From NCBI RefSeq assembly GCF_017591425.1, contig NW_024464918.1:26192001-26256000 (forward strand): DNA of 64,000 nt, given 5' to 3'. Below, piece after piece: positions 1 through 11,100 of this stretch. The translations under genes were made by a program, and so were the position numbers. Every line of letters begins with the position of its first letter. Positions within the stretch are counted from its first letter, which is position 1. The stretch is from Ochotona curzoniae (Eukaryota > Chordata > Mammalia > Lagomorpha > Ochotonidae). Below the pieces are notes generated by a model. That model was not told where the DNA came from, did no database searches, and worked only from the letters and a program-made list of their open reading frames with translations.

Positions 1-412
1 GCTTCTATGAGGTGTAAATGTGCTGCCAGAGGCCAGAATATCCCAGAGCAGGCCCAGCCCTGGGTCCCAGGGGTCTCTGTTTCTGGAACACACTGATGGT
101 GCCTGCTGTGGATTCCCCCCCATGTTCCTTCCTTGAAGCTGGGGGAGCTGCTGCCCTCAGCCTCACTTCTGCTACTGAGAGGTGTTCTCAGATATCCTGA
201 AGGTCCCCCCGGTCTCAGGACCGTCCCTTTGCTGGTCACTTCAAGGATTTGATCAATAGGTGAGGGCCTCATAAATGTTATGGGAAAATTAGAAGATAAT
301 TTGAGTGTAAAAGTTTTTTGAAATTCATGCATGATCCTTTTATAGTATGTATACTCTATGAACTGTTGTAAGATCTTCCACAGGCAAGGCTTTCAGGTTT
401 CTGTTTTGTTTT

Positions 413-710
413 ACTTTTTTGATTTATTTGAAAGGTGGAATGACATACAAAGACAGAGAAATAGGAAAGCAAAGAGAGAGAGAGATCTTGCACCCATTAG
501 CTCACTCTTGAAATGCTAGCAATAGCTAGGGCTGGGTCAAGACCCTGAAATGCCATCCAGGTCCTTCCCATGCATACAGTCCACCTCAAGCACTCTGCTG
601 TGTTAGGAGGAAGCTGGGTGGGAAGGACCTGAACCGGCACTGCAACATGGCACTGCAACATGGGCTGAAGGAGTATGAGCAACTGCTGAACCCAGTGTGC
701 AACAATGCCC
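413..710 (-). repeat. CSINE, old copy
   Basis: The reverse-oriented SINE runs from the tail (gatttatttgaaaggtgg, about 421) through the GA-rich box and 'caatagctagggctgg' to the head. It is heavily diverged. A short duplication (gcactgcaacatgg twice, about 636-663) lies inside. Confidence 0.7.
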
Positions 711-837
711 TCTTAGATCATGCACCAAAGGAAAATTGTCTTTTAATTCCATTTCTATGAATTTCTAAAAAACTTATTTTATTTTCACAGAAGTATATCT
801 GTGGACTCTATTGAATATGTTAAAAACAAACAAAAAA

Positions 838-962
838 GAAAAACTATTTTATGTATGTAAAAGGCAGAGAGGGGAAAAAAAAAAAGCTCCCATCCGCTGG
901 TTCACCACTCTGATGCTTACAGTGGGTCCTGACTGATGTTCACAGCCGAATCCTACTGCCAC
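838..962 (-). repeat. CSINE fragment, old
   Basis: Only the 3' part (tail, GA-rich box and 'catccgctggttcac') is recognisable before a younger SINE begins at 969. Confidence 0.5.
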
Positions 963-968
963 GTGAAA

Positions 969-1302
969 ATTTTTTTAAAGATTTATTTATTTTTATTGGA
1001 AAGACAGATGTACAGAGAGGAAGAGAGAAGGAGAGGAAGATCTTCTGTCCAATGATTTAATCCCCAAGTAACCGCAACAGCTGGTGCTATGCTGATCCGA
1101 ACGAAGCCAGGAGCCAGGGACCAGGAACTTCTTTCCAGGTCTCTCATGCAGGTGCAGGGTCCCAAAGCCTTGGGCCGTCCTTGACTGCTTTCCCAGGCCA
1201 CAAGCAGGTAGCTGGATGGGAAGCAGAGCTGCCAGGATTAGAACCGGCACCCATATAGGATCCCAGTGCATGTTCAAGGCGAGGACCTTGAATGCCGGGC
1301 CT
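969..1302 (-). repeat. CSINE, full length
   Basis: The copy runs from aaagatttatttatttt at its 3' end to gaatgccgggcc at its head. It is moderately young and is the first of two minus-strand copies in tandem. Confidence 0.9.
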
Positions 1303-1324
1303 GAAATTTTTTTTGGTGGGGAAA

Positions 1325-1656
1325 ACTTTTATTATTATTATTATTATTATTTTTGAAAATGAGATGTACAGACAGGAAGAGAGACAGAGAGGAAGATCTT
1401 CCATCTGATGATTCACTCCCCAAGTGGTCTCAACAGCTGAACCTGAGCTGATCTTAAGTCAGGAGCACAGGAGCATCCGGGTCTTCTGGGAGGGTGCAGG
1501 GTCCCAAGGCTTTGGGCTGTCCTCTCCTGCTTTCCCAAGCCACAAGCAGGGATGTGGAAGGAAACTGAGGCTGCTGGAATATGAACTGGCACCCATATGG
1601 GACCCCAGTGTGTGCAAGGTGAGGACTTTAGGCACTAGGCTACCATGCTGGGCCCG
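1325..1656 (-). repeat. CSINE, full length, with ATT microsatellite tail
   Basis: The tail has expanded to (ATT)n at 1330-1351. The head ends catgctgggccc near 1654. The flanks 'acgtgaaaatttt' (before 969) and 'acatgaaatttt' (after 1656) resemble a shared target-site duplication for the tandem pair. Confidence 0.9.
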
Positions 1657-1744
1657 CCACATGAAATTTTCATTAGCTGTCCATGTCATTAGACTGCATG
1701 AATGCAGAATGATCTAACCTATTCACAGTTGTATCCTCTGGGCA

Positions 1745-1820
1745 GGCATGGTTAAGCACCCAGGAGGTGCTTAACTACCAAGTACATACATGAATGAATG
1801 AGCAAATGAAGTGGCATAAA
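1745..1820 (+). repeat. LINE-2 3' end relic
   Basis: The pattern 'aggtgcttaactaccaag...atgaatgaatgag' matches the L2 3' end (month/age-type tail with TGAATGAA repeats). Confidence 0.45.
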
Positions 1821-1850
1821 TACGTAGTCAGGGTAGAGAAAGAACGGTGG

Positions 1851-2158
1851 TGACTCAGCACTGTGGTATAGCAGGATAAGCTTCTGCATCCACATGGGTG
1901 CTGGTTCAAGGCTCTATAGCTCCACTTCTAGTCTAGCTCCCTACTACTGCACCTGGGAAAGCAGCAGATAGCTCAAGCACTTGGGCCTCTGCACCCTTGT
2001 AGGAGACCTGGAAGAAGCTTCTGGCTTTGGTCACGTCCAGCCCTGGCATTGCAGCCATTTGGAGGGTGAAGTAGTAGTTGGAAAACCTCACTGTTTCTTT
2101 TTCTCTTTGCAACTCTACCTTCCACATAAATAAATTAATACAGTTTTAAAAACAAAAA
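1851..2158 (+). repeat. CSINE, older copy
   Basis: The body phrases 'cagctccctactactgcacctgggaaagcag' (diverged) and 'gcagccatttggagggtga' identify it. It ends in an A-rich tail. Confidence 0.8.
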
Positions 2159-2220
2159 ATAAAATTAAGGGCCCAGCCCCTTTGCCTGCTATGAAGTGTG
2201 AAAGTCAATTTCAGCGGTCC

Positions 2221-2547
2221 TGGGCCTGGTGCCATGGCTCAACGCCTAAATCTTCACCTTGCAAGCGCCAGGATCCTATATGGGTACTGGTTCATGTCCC
2301 AACAGCTCCACTTCCCATCCAGCTCCCTGTCTGTGGCCTGGGAAAGCAGTTGAGGACGGCCCAGAGCCTTGGGACCTTGCACCACATGGGAGACCGGGAG
2401 GAAGCTCCTGGCTCCTGGTTTGAGATCAGCTCAGTTCCAGCTGCTGTGGCCATTGCAGGAGTATACTAACATATAGATCTTTCTGTTTCTCCTTCTTTCC
2501 ATAGTCTGATCTGCCTTTCCAAAAAAAAAAAAAAACAAAACAAAACA
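2221..2547 (+). repeat. CSINE, full length
   Basis: It starts tgggcctggtgccatggc, has the A box/B box head and the 'cctgggaaagcagttgagga' body, and ends in an A-rich tail with an AAAAC variant. Confidence 0.9.
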
Positions 2548-2756
2548 ATCACGGTTCAGGAAGTCACAGACAACTTGAGAGTCCAGACAAGCATTCCACT
2601 CCCTCTGCCACTCCAGAGGGTTCCCCTTGTTACCGGAAGGCCAGAGGCATTTATGAGGTGATTCCTGAGCCACTGAAGGGAGTGGAATCATCATGCCTAT
2701 TATGGATAAGCTCGAGACTCTAAGGATCAGTAACTTTATTACTGATTCCCCCTTTA

Positions 2757-3036
2757 TTAAGGCATAGCAGGTTAAGTCACAGCTTGCTACCCCAGTATCC
2801 TTTAGGAGCTGCATTTTGAATCCTGCATACTGTACTTAACATCCAGCTCCCTGCTAATGTGCATACCTGGCAACCGCATGGGAGACCAGGACGGAATTCC
2901 AGGCACCTGGCTTCAACTTGGTCCTGCTATTATGACCATCTGGGGAGAGCTAGCAGATGGAAGATCTCCCTCTGCCTCTCCCTCTCTCTGTAACCCTCTC
3001 TCAAGGAAATAAACATCTTTTTTTGTTTGTTTAAAG
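2757..3036 (+). repeat. CSINE, old copy
   Basis: The head is badly diverged. The body is clear from 'catccagctccctgctaatg' to 'aaataaacatctttttt'. Confidence 0.75.
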
Positions 3037-3827
3037 ATCTCTCAGCAGTTAGACATCAGCCCCCTGAGCCAGGGCTTACCTGCCACCTTATCATGGGACC
3101 CTGGGATTTGCGCTGAGTTAGTAAGGCCTGAGGGAACCGCCCTCAACCATCCTGTCATCTTCTCATCTCTGTCCACAGTGGCTGCTCTGCACTGACCAAG
3201 CGTGCACCTGCGAAACAGACAAGGCACTCTGTTCTCTTTACCAAAGCTGGCACAATGCAAACCTGATTTTACACTCACACCTAGATGGTATGCCTACTCT
3301 GTTCAGCAGAGGAAAAATCAAATGTCCAGGAGGAAGAGGAGCCTGGTAGCCCATAGCAGCGTGACCAAGTGGACATGTCTGCAGTTCCCTATCACACAGA
3401 ATAACCAGAGCACTTTAGCAGTGGTTGCCCAGCAGCCTTTGCGCTAGGTCTCTTGAAAGCAGGAGGCCACTCGGAGTCTGCCCCCCTCTGAAGCTGTCTA
3501 GCTCCTTGTTAGGAAGCTGTGATGATTAAGAACAATGCAAAGTTAGCAAGTGCATAGCACCCTCACCCCCACACTGATACCAGACAGCTCCAACAGTGCA
3601 TGTATCCAGCATCACACTATCTGCCACTATTGGTCATGGGAAAACCAACCCTGGGTCAACTACCCCAGATATCCACCCACACAGCTGCATACCCAAGCCT
3701 TGTCCTGCAGACTGGACTAAAGCAGCAATAATGGTTATGGTCTGTTTTTAGCATTCTGTTAAGTGATTTCTTTTATATTTTAGGATGCACTTACATTCCT
3801 GAGGTTATTGTAGCCATTAATATTTTG
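3037..3827. other. Intergenic, no gene seen
   Basis: Unique sequence without a recognisable repeat, a convincing exon or a long ORF. Confidence 0.6.
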
Positions 3828-4055
3828 TTGATTTGAGAAATAGTGAGACAAAGACAAAGATAGTTTTCATCCACCACTTCACTTTCCTAAGTGCCTTAAA
3901 AAAGTTGGCACTGTACTGTGGCCAGAGCCAGAAACCCAGAACTTAACTCAGGTCTCCCACATGAACAGCAGGAATCCACTGCTGCCCCATCTCAGGGTCT
4001 TAGCTTCACACAGGAAGCTGGAGCCATGCATTGTCCACTAAGGTTTCTGCATTTC
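3828..4055 (-). repeat. Probable very old CSINE-type element
   Basis: Weak match: 'gatttgagaaatagtgagac', 'ccaccacttcac' and 'ggtctcccacatgaacag' in the order expected of a minus-strand copy. Confidence 0.45.
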
Positions 4056-6899
4056 TGATGTCCCCAGATGAATGAGTTCCTCTTAAAATTCAGATGCACT
4101 GCCTATATCAGAATGGCTGGACACAATCGGTTATCATTCAGCCTGTATCTATACATCCAGGTGTTTTATGTGCAGCCCCTCATACAAGCTTTTGTTTCCA
4201 TGCTACAGAGGGTCAAACTGAGGCAACTTGCAGGGTCACCTGCACCTCTTGTCAAGCTTCCCAGACCCCAAAGCTGAACCAGCAGGACACACTGAGCCTA
4301 GAAGCTTGCACAGCTCTCCCTCCTTCAAAGCAGGGCCTTCTCAGTCCTGGGTCCAATCTCACCGAGTCTACAGATCTGAGCTCCCAGGCTGCTTCCGCAA
4401 GGCCCTGGGCTGTGGCCCTCTCCTTCATACTTTGTATGCATCCTTGGTGTTGGCTTTCTTGGATCAACTATTTGTTGGTTGCCTTTCTCTCCTACTTGCC
4501 TATAAACAGTAGCGATTGTTGCATAGGTCATGGCAGGTAATGTTTGTGGAGGTGGGACTTAGCATTTGCTACAAGTTTGCAAAATGTCTGCTGAACCTAG
4601 CAGGAGGGGCTGATGGATTCAAGAGATGAAGCACCTCACCACCCCCACTTTTCCATTTCCTTTCCATAGCACAGCCACTGTATGTAAGCTCCCTATACTG
4701 GCTACAAGAGGTATCCTTTGTCACTGTAACCCTAACACCTGGCTCTGGGCTTGGTGGAATTCATAAATAAAATGGAACCTCAGGTTTCTGACCCAATAAC
4801 ATACTTTAAAGCCACATTATGTGTGAAAGCCTATGAACCCCAGCAGTAGCACCCAGGAAGGGTTTCAAGAATCCTCATCCTTGAAAGAGAATTCCCTGCT
4901 TCTGCTTACTCCCTCTATCTCATCTCTGTGATCCTGGGTGAAGTCAGAAGCTTCATTCACAAAGCTCTACCTGGAACCCTCTCTACCTTGCCAGCCACTG
5001 CTTGCTGGGAGTGAATGAAGGTCCTGATCCTTGAGAGATTGCCACCAGCCAAGGTGGTTAGATCTGTGGAAGCTTTGGAATAAACACAGTCAGATTAAGT
5101 AAGGAAAAAGGGAAAAGAAACAAACAAACAACTCTGCACCAGGTTCTGGCCTCTCAAGCACAAGAATAAATGTGGTGTCCTTGACCAGGAGAGCAAGCAC
5201 TGGACACACCCCACTTAGTTTTCACCCAGTCCTTTCACCACCATCAGTAGTCCCCAGGCCTGGGGTGGGGCCGCCTGAGAGATTCTGAACTACTCAGCAG
5301 GCTCTCTCTGACCCTGCCAGACTGTCTACAGGACAGGTTCCTTCCCCAGATGTCCTGTGCCTCCTGAGCTCCAATTTCCAGTCTCAACCCACTACAGAAG
5401 CCCTCCCTCCACACATCTCTGATGCCCCAATGCACACCATGTCTCCCACACACCTGTTTGCCCAGCCCCTCCAAGCACACTTGTTCTTTCCTCTACCAGT
5501 TAGTGTGTCCTCACATCACACCCTCTGTCTCCCTAGGCGCACCCTCACGGGGGCAAGGAGGGCTATCTGCCCCTCACTGTGGAATTCTTAGGGGGCAGGA
5601 CACCCTTCAGCATAGAACCCTCAAATGGCTGAATTTCCAACTGCTACCCCAAACTGCTTTTCATCTGAGGTTCCGAGCAGAACACCCTGTGCTCTCTGGT
5701 ACTTAGATATCAGAATCTGCCCCCCATCCCAGGACTGAGTGCCCCACCCTTGCTCCTACCCCCTCCGCCAGTGGGGAAGGGGGGGAAATCTCCTCACTCC
5801 TCCCTGAGGAAAATTAAGAGAAAGAACAGGAAATGGAACTCCACCACTGGTCTCTGGGTTAATTATTTTAATCAAGAAGACAGGACCTCCTAGCACAATT
5901 CCTCTTTGCATCCTCTTTTGCTGTCTTAGTATTAAAAGGATTCATTTATTCTAACTCCTAAGAGTAAGGAGTTTCTGCGGCTGCAGAAAGCGTGGCTGCT
6001 TCAGTGCATGGATGCCATGCAAAACTCAGGGTTGCAGGCCTGGGAGGCCGAGCAAAGGGAGCAAAGCAGGAAGAGCTGCACTGAAAAGACTCAGAAAATC
6101 CTCATTACAATTCAGCAGCCCCTTCCGTCGGCCAGGTGCAGGCTCTGGCGCCTCAAGTTCTCCACCTGTCAAACGGAAGTGGTGATGCTCAAGTTCATTA
6201 CCCATAAAGGGAAGTCCTGAGCACCTGTAATATCCGCCTCCCCCCTCCACTGTCCTGGGGGAGACATCTGCCCTGGCTTTCAAGGCAGGTCTTGGCCCGG
6301 ACTGGAAGGCTGAGGCTCCCCCGGGAGAGCCTTCTGCAGTCCAGCAGCTGGGTACCACGGAAACGGCGATTCAGGCTGGTGAGTGGGATGGGTGACACGG
6401 CATTTTAGACCAGAACTTGGTGACCTTGGGTTTTGGTAGCGGGGTGTGAGTGGGACGTGGTGGGTGCGGGGGTATCCAGAGCCTCAGAGCTCAGTGGGGG
6501 AACTCGGCTGGGGCTCCTGTGCCTACAAGTCAAGCGCAGACCAGTAGTGGCGTAGGAGGAAAAAGGAAGGCAGCTTGGCAGCCCACGGGGGAAGGCAGAG
6601 GCAGCACGACGCCACCTTGCAGGGGGCTCAGCCCCAGGCCATATCCCCTTTACAGGATGAAGCATCCCCCTACCCGCTACCTCAGTCCCCGGGGACCACA
6701 GCCTCTGTCCCCCGGGGAGGGAATGGGCCTCTAGCGCTGGCTCCTCGCTTTCCCGGAGTAAGGCCCAATCGCCGGGGCTTCCTGTTAGCAGCTGGCGCTG
6801 ATCCCTTCGTTCTCCATTCCCACCCCTACCAGCGAAGAAAGGGTCCCCAGCCATTTCATTTCCTTGCTGTCCAACCGCGCCGTCACCCTGGCAGCATCT
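4056..6899. other. Unique upstream flank of SPRY4
   Basis: No CSINE and no supported exon. The stretch around 4195-4240 is weakly MIR-like. GC content rises from about 6240. Distal promoter or antisense-transcript sequence is possible (human has SPRY4-AS1 near this position), but nothing here shows it. Confidence 0.5.
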
Positions 6900-7241
6900 T
6901 GGGCGCGGGCGGCCCCACCCATGCACCTGACCGGTGGTCGGTGACTCCCGCTATCCCCGAAGAGGAAGCAGGGAGTTGGGGAGGGCTCCCAGAGCAGCGA
7001 CGAGCCCAGGGCCTGCAGTGGACAGCGGCTGCTCAGGCTAGAGTCCAGCAGGGGCTAGGAGAGGAAGGGGACACTTAACCAGGGCGGCCGAGGGCGGGCG
7101 GAAGACCAGGCACTGTGGACTTTAACGGTGGGGCGAGGGGAGGTGAGGGCCAGGCCTATGCGGGCTGAGTGGCCAGAATCGCCCCGGGGGGTCCTGGAGC
7201 CGGAAGAGGCCTGGGCCCAGACACTGTCCACACCCCAGAAG

Positions 7242-7271
7242 CGGGGCGGGGCGGGTGGGGGAGGGGAGGGG
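7242..7271. promoter_or_regulatory. G-rich SP1 / G-quadruplex-prone block
   Basis: Six closely spaced runs of three to five G on the + strand (GGGG C GGGG C GGG T GGGGG A GGGG A GGGG) give overlapping GC boxes and an intramolecular quadruplex pattern about 0.7 kb upstream of the inferred start. Confidence 0.6.
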
Positions 7272-7444
7272 TGAACTGGTCTCCAGCTTTGGGGAAAGAA
7301 TCGGATCACTCGGCCACCCCCACTCCGCCTTTCGTCGAAGAGGACGCACGGCATTTTCTCAATTCTTGGTCGGCGCGGCTTCCAGACCCCTCCCCCGACG
7401 CCCCTAGGCGCCGCCGGTCTCCAGAAGAGAAAGAGCCCAGCAGG

Positions 7445-7470
7445 GGTCCGCCCGCCCCGCCCCGCCCTGC
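7445..7470. promoter_or_regulatory. Clustered GC boxes (minus-strand SP1-type)
   Basis: Repeated CCCGCCCCGCCCCGCCC on the + strand, read as GGGGCGGGGC on the minus strand. Confidence 0.5.
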
Positions 7471-7704
7471 CGCGGACCGCCTGCGGCTGACTGAGATATG
7501 CGGGCCCAGGTGTGTCCTCCCCCGGCCTTGCGGGCAGCCCAGGATCTGGAGCCACGGCGCCCTCCGCCTCCCCTCCCCTCCCCCCTTGGACGCGGACGGC
7601 TCCAGCCCAGGCCCGCAGTGGCATGAAGGTGGCCTTTACCTCCTCTCGTAGGTTGGGAGGGGTGCAGCCAGCGCAACTGAGCCAGCTGCCGCAGTCGCCG
7701 CCGC

Positions 7705-7950
7705 CCTCCATTCATTAAAAAAAAAAAAAAAAGCAACAACCTCCACCCCTTTGTAAAAAAACAACGACGGCCCTGGGAGCGGAGAGAACCAGCCCCAGCC
7801 ATCACGGGTTAAGTTCTTTTCCGGCCCCCCATTCATAAAAAAAGGAGCGCGGCGCATGCGCGCACGGGATCTCTTGTGCCCACCCATTCATAGAATCGCG
7901 GATTGCGCGCGTGCGCACTGTCGCTGCCTGCCCTCCCATTCATAAAAAAG
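7705..7950 (+). promoter_or_regulatory. Repeated core-promoter module: CATTCAT(A)n elements with NRF1-like palindromes
   Basis: CATTCAT followed by an A-rich run occurs four times, starting at 7709, 7830, 7885 and 7937. The third copy is degenerate (CATTCATAGAAT). GC palindromes that match the NRF1 consensus lie between copies two and three (7852-7863, GCGCATGCGCGC) and between copies three and four (7904-7917, TGCGCGCGTGCGCA). The last copy gives CATAAAAA at 7941-7948, a usable TATA-like box, followed at once by a GCCATTTT YY1-like core. Binding by these factors is inferred from motifs only. Confidence 0.65.
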
Positions 7951-7973
7951 CCATTTTCCCAGGCAGTGGTTGC

Positions 7974-8149
7974 AACATCGCCGCGGAGGCAGCGAGCAGA
8001 GCTGACAGCGCGGAGCTTGCGCTGCGGGGCGCAGGGAGCCTTGCCGGTTCCTGCCGCCGGCGTCTGCGCGTACAGCGGCGGCTGACCCGCTTGGGCTCCG
8101 GGATTTGCACAGACGTGGAGCGATGCTTGTGACTCTGCGGCTCCTCAGA
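7974..8149 (+). other. SPRY4: SPRY4 exon 1 (non-coding), inferred
   Basis: The 3' end is set by a strong donor, with intron starting GTAAGT at 8150. The 5' end is inferred: a CATAAAAA box at 7941-7948 places a start about 30 nt downstream, near the pyrimidine-purine step at 7973-7974. The segment is GC- and CpG-rich and has one ATG (8123), which stays open for nine codons to the donor. The start could well be broad or multiple, given the CpG island. Confidence 0.6.
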
Positions 8150-11100
8150 GTAAGTCTCTGGCCGGGGCTGGGACCCACAGCTGCTCGCTCGGAGCCCCAG
8201 CTAGGTTGCCCTCGGGCTGGGACAAACGGTGCGCTATTTCGGGCCAGGGCTCAGTGTTCCTTCCCGCTGCTTGTGCCTGCCTAAGTCGCTGCGGTGCACC
8301 GCAGCTCCCTGGCGCCCTTGGCCCGCCGGCTCGGGCTTTTGGGGTGCCATGGCAGCACCGCTCCCGACCCCCGGGCATTGCCAAGCCCAGCTTCCCGCGG
8401 CGACTAGACTCAAGAAGCTCCGTGCGTGTCCCGGGAGTTTGCCTCTGGCCCGGCCTCTCTCCTGCTGCCACCACCTCCCGCTGGAGCTGGCGGCCCAGGA
8501 CTTAGTCGAGAGCCGCCGCTTGGGTCCGGGGGGCGCCCTCGCCCACCCTGCAGCTCGGGCTCACGGCGCCAACCCTGCGTGGGTTTCCCCTCTGCCCGCC
8601 GCAGCGGCCTGTGTTCGACGTAGCTTTTTTTTTTCCTTCATGTCTTCGGAGCCGTGACGGGCCCGCTTTGCTTTCCTTCCCTGGTGTCTTGCCCGGCGGT
8701 GGTCAGCGCGGGGCCGACATAGGTTAGACATGTCTGTTCCCTCCGCTCGGCGAGGCGGTTCTGTGCCGTCTGACCTTTGCTTAGCCGCGGCATTTTGTGG
8801 CTTGCATTCGACTGCCGCTCACCTTCCCCCTCCCCGGCCTCTGCAGGGCCAGAGGCCCCTTGGCTGCCCCATATCTTCCTAATCCTCGGACGTCGAGCAG
8901 TGCCATGGCCCTCCGGGCCGAGTCTGGACTGTGACAGGGGCTGAAGGTGCGTTTACATAACGCCGGGCGTGTGGGAGCTAGAGGCAGAAGTGGCGTGCGT
9001 AGGAGAGATAAGGCTCCTATTCTGCCTCCTTCCTTCTTGGTGGTACGAAGCTTGCCATCACCGGCAAGAGAAAGATAGAGACGGTAGGTTCTGAAAACCC
9101 CGAGTCGCCAAGGCCACAGGGCAAGGAGGGGGGTAAGGGCGGGCCCGGCCGGCTGGGGTAGCTGAAACTTGGCTCCGTTACTGGGGCCGGGGCTGTGCCC
9201 AGTTCCCCCTTCATTGCATACGATCAAAAAGCGTTTAGACAGTAGCTGCTCTTGTGCAAGAGGATGGTTTCTCAATTCTCTTTGATTGGGGGCTGGGGGT
9301 TGTGGGCAGCGGAGTCCAGAGAGATGGAAAATGGTTGCGTGGTTGGAAGGACGGAGAAACCGAGGGGACAGTCTTGGACGGTGGGCAGGCGCCAGAAGCT
9401 CGTGTCGCCTTTTTGCCCAGCTGCTGCATGGGCCACCATATTGCCAGGCCCGGTGAGGGCAGGAGGCCTCACTATGGCGCAGCCAGACCCTGGGGAAGCC
9501 CCCGGCAGGGTTGGTGCTGAAAGCCAAGGTAGATTTAAGTGGTGGCATCCCGGCCCGGTGGCATCTCTTCCGAGCTGCCTCTGCAGCAGCAGTGGGACCC
9601 TGCCCTGGCGGGGGAAGAGGCCAAAGAAGCTGCAGAGGCTCGGGGCTGCTCGGAGGCGCTGACCTTTCTGACAAGCCTCTTGGAAGAGTCGGGGGAGGGG
9701 TCCAAAGCTGAAAGGTAGCAGGCCCTGAGCAGTTGGGAAATGGGGATTTATCAATCTTCCATGGGCTCGGTCTGGCCAGAGGCCCTACCCAGTGCTGCTC
9801 GGGTGGATTTCACAATGTTTAGTGATCTCCGGATCTTCACAGATGGAGCATAAACATGAGAAGCGTCCAATTTTTTTTATCCCCGTGTGTGTGAGGAGAG
9901 GTCTATTGCTGGTCTCACTCAAGAGTGAGAGGACAGCTGTACATGTCCTGTGTGAATTGCATGTCCTCCTCCTCCCTTGGGAGGGTCTACCTGGTGATGG
10001 AGCATACACGGAACAGCTGGGGCTGGACCCGTGGGGGTGGGGCATTTTCCTAGCAGATCTTTGAAATCTCAGCAGTCAGCCAGGTGAGGGCAATTTGGGA
10101 AGATGGATGCCTTGGTTGGTTGTCAACCGGTGTTTGAATTCTGCACTTGGAAGTCACTCCCTTTTGGTAGGGTGTAAGTGCTGTACTTCCAGCTGATTCC
10201 CGTGGCCTCTTCAGCTTCTCCTCTGCAAGTGGCCTTAGGCTCTGAGGCTTTGGGGTGGGAGGTGGCAGCAGGAGGCAGGTCATGCTGATGGCAATGGTAT
10301 GAGGCTTGAGCAAGGCAGAGACTTGGGGCACTGGGATCGCGCAGGTGTCATCCTGGTCTGGATCCTTCCAGAAGCAGCTGGCAGATGGAGCTTTCTGGAG
10401 TTGCAACCTCTATGCAGTTCATACCCCCATCCCCGACCTCCACTCTGATGAACCTGGCTTCTCTAGTGTTTGAAATCAAGGAAGGAGAAGATGGTCCTGA
10501 GCAATTGACCTGAGCATGTGGGAACTGTTCAGGTCCAGTTTCTGATGCTGAGTGTCCTCTGGGGCTGGGAGCCTTCTTTCTGAGGTCAGCCCCTTCTACC
10601 AGAACCCTCTACTGGCCCAGCAGGCGGGTGCCCAGAAGGCCTGGGAAGCATCTGTCCTCTTTTATTCCAAGAAGTGGAGGTTTCTTTGAAAGCATTTCAT
10701 TTTGTTCTGAAGTCTGAGTGCTGGTCACCTGGCCCAGGAGGTAGAAGGTGGGGGGAGTCCAGGCCAAGCCCCTGGGTTTGGGAACACTACTGAAAAACAG
10801 AGATTTGGGATGGCACTGTGATGTGGCTTCTACAGAAGGCTGGAGTGGAGAAGTTTCCTTTTCTGGGCCAACCACAGGTCTCCCTGACAAAGGACAATCA
10901 GTGACTCAAGGGTGCATTTCTGCCTTTTTTTTTCCCTCAATGAGCCAGAGGAAGAAAATGATGAACACCATCTGGGAAGCTGGGTTAGCTCTTTTCAGGC
11001 CCAGCTAGGGGCCAGATAGCAGACCTGTTCAGCGTGGCCCTCTGCAGAATGGAGAGCACAGACACCTCCCCGCCTTGGCTGCCATCCGGTCAGGGAACAT

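Larger units (their letters stand above)
6900..8720. promoter_or_regulatory. SPRY4 CpG island
   Basis: CpG dinucleotides are dense throughout, in contrast to flanking sequence where they are rare. The island spans the inferred start site and exon 1 and runs into the intron. Runs such as GGGGCGGGGC and CCGCCCCGCC are SP1/KLF-type boxes. The edges are approximate. Confidence 0.85.

Noticed and set aside
6405..7078. Overlapping ORFs of 167 and 173 codons on both strands
   Set aside because: Opposing open frames in GC-rich DNA, low-complexity proteins, no splice or family support.
7055..7711. 218-codon minus-strand ORF in the CpG island
   Set aside because: Proline/glycine/arginine-rich translation expected of CpG-island DNA; other frames are also open.
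8781..9674. 297-codon minus-strand ORF
   Set aside because: GC-rich intronic sequence at the edge of the CpG island lacks stops by composition; the translation shows no domain and overlaps other open frames.
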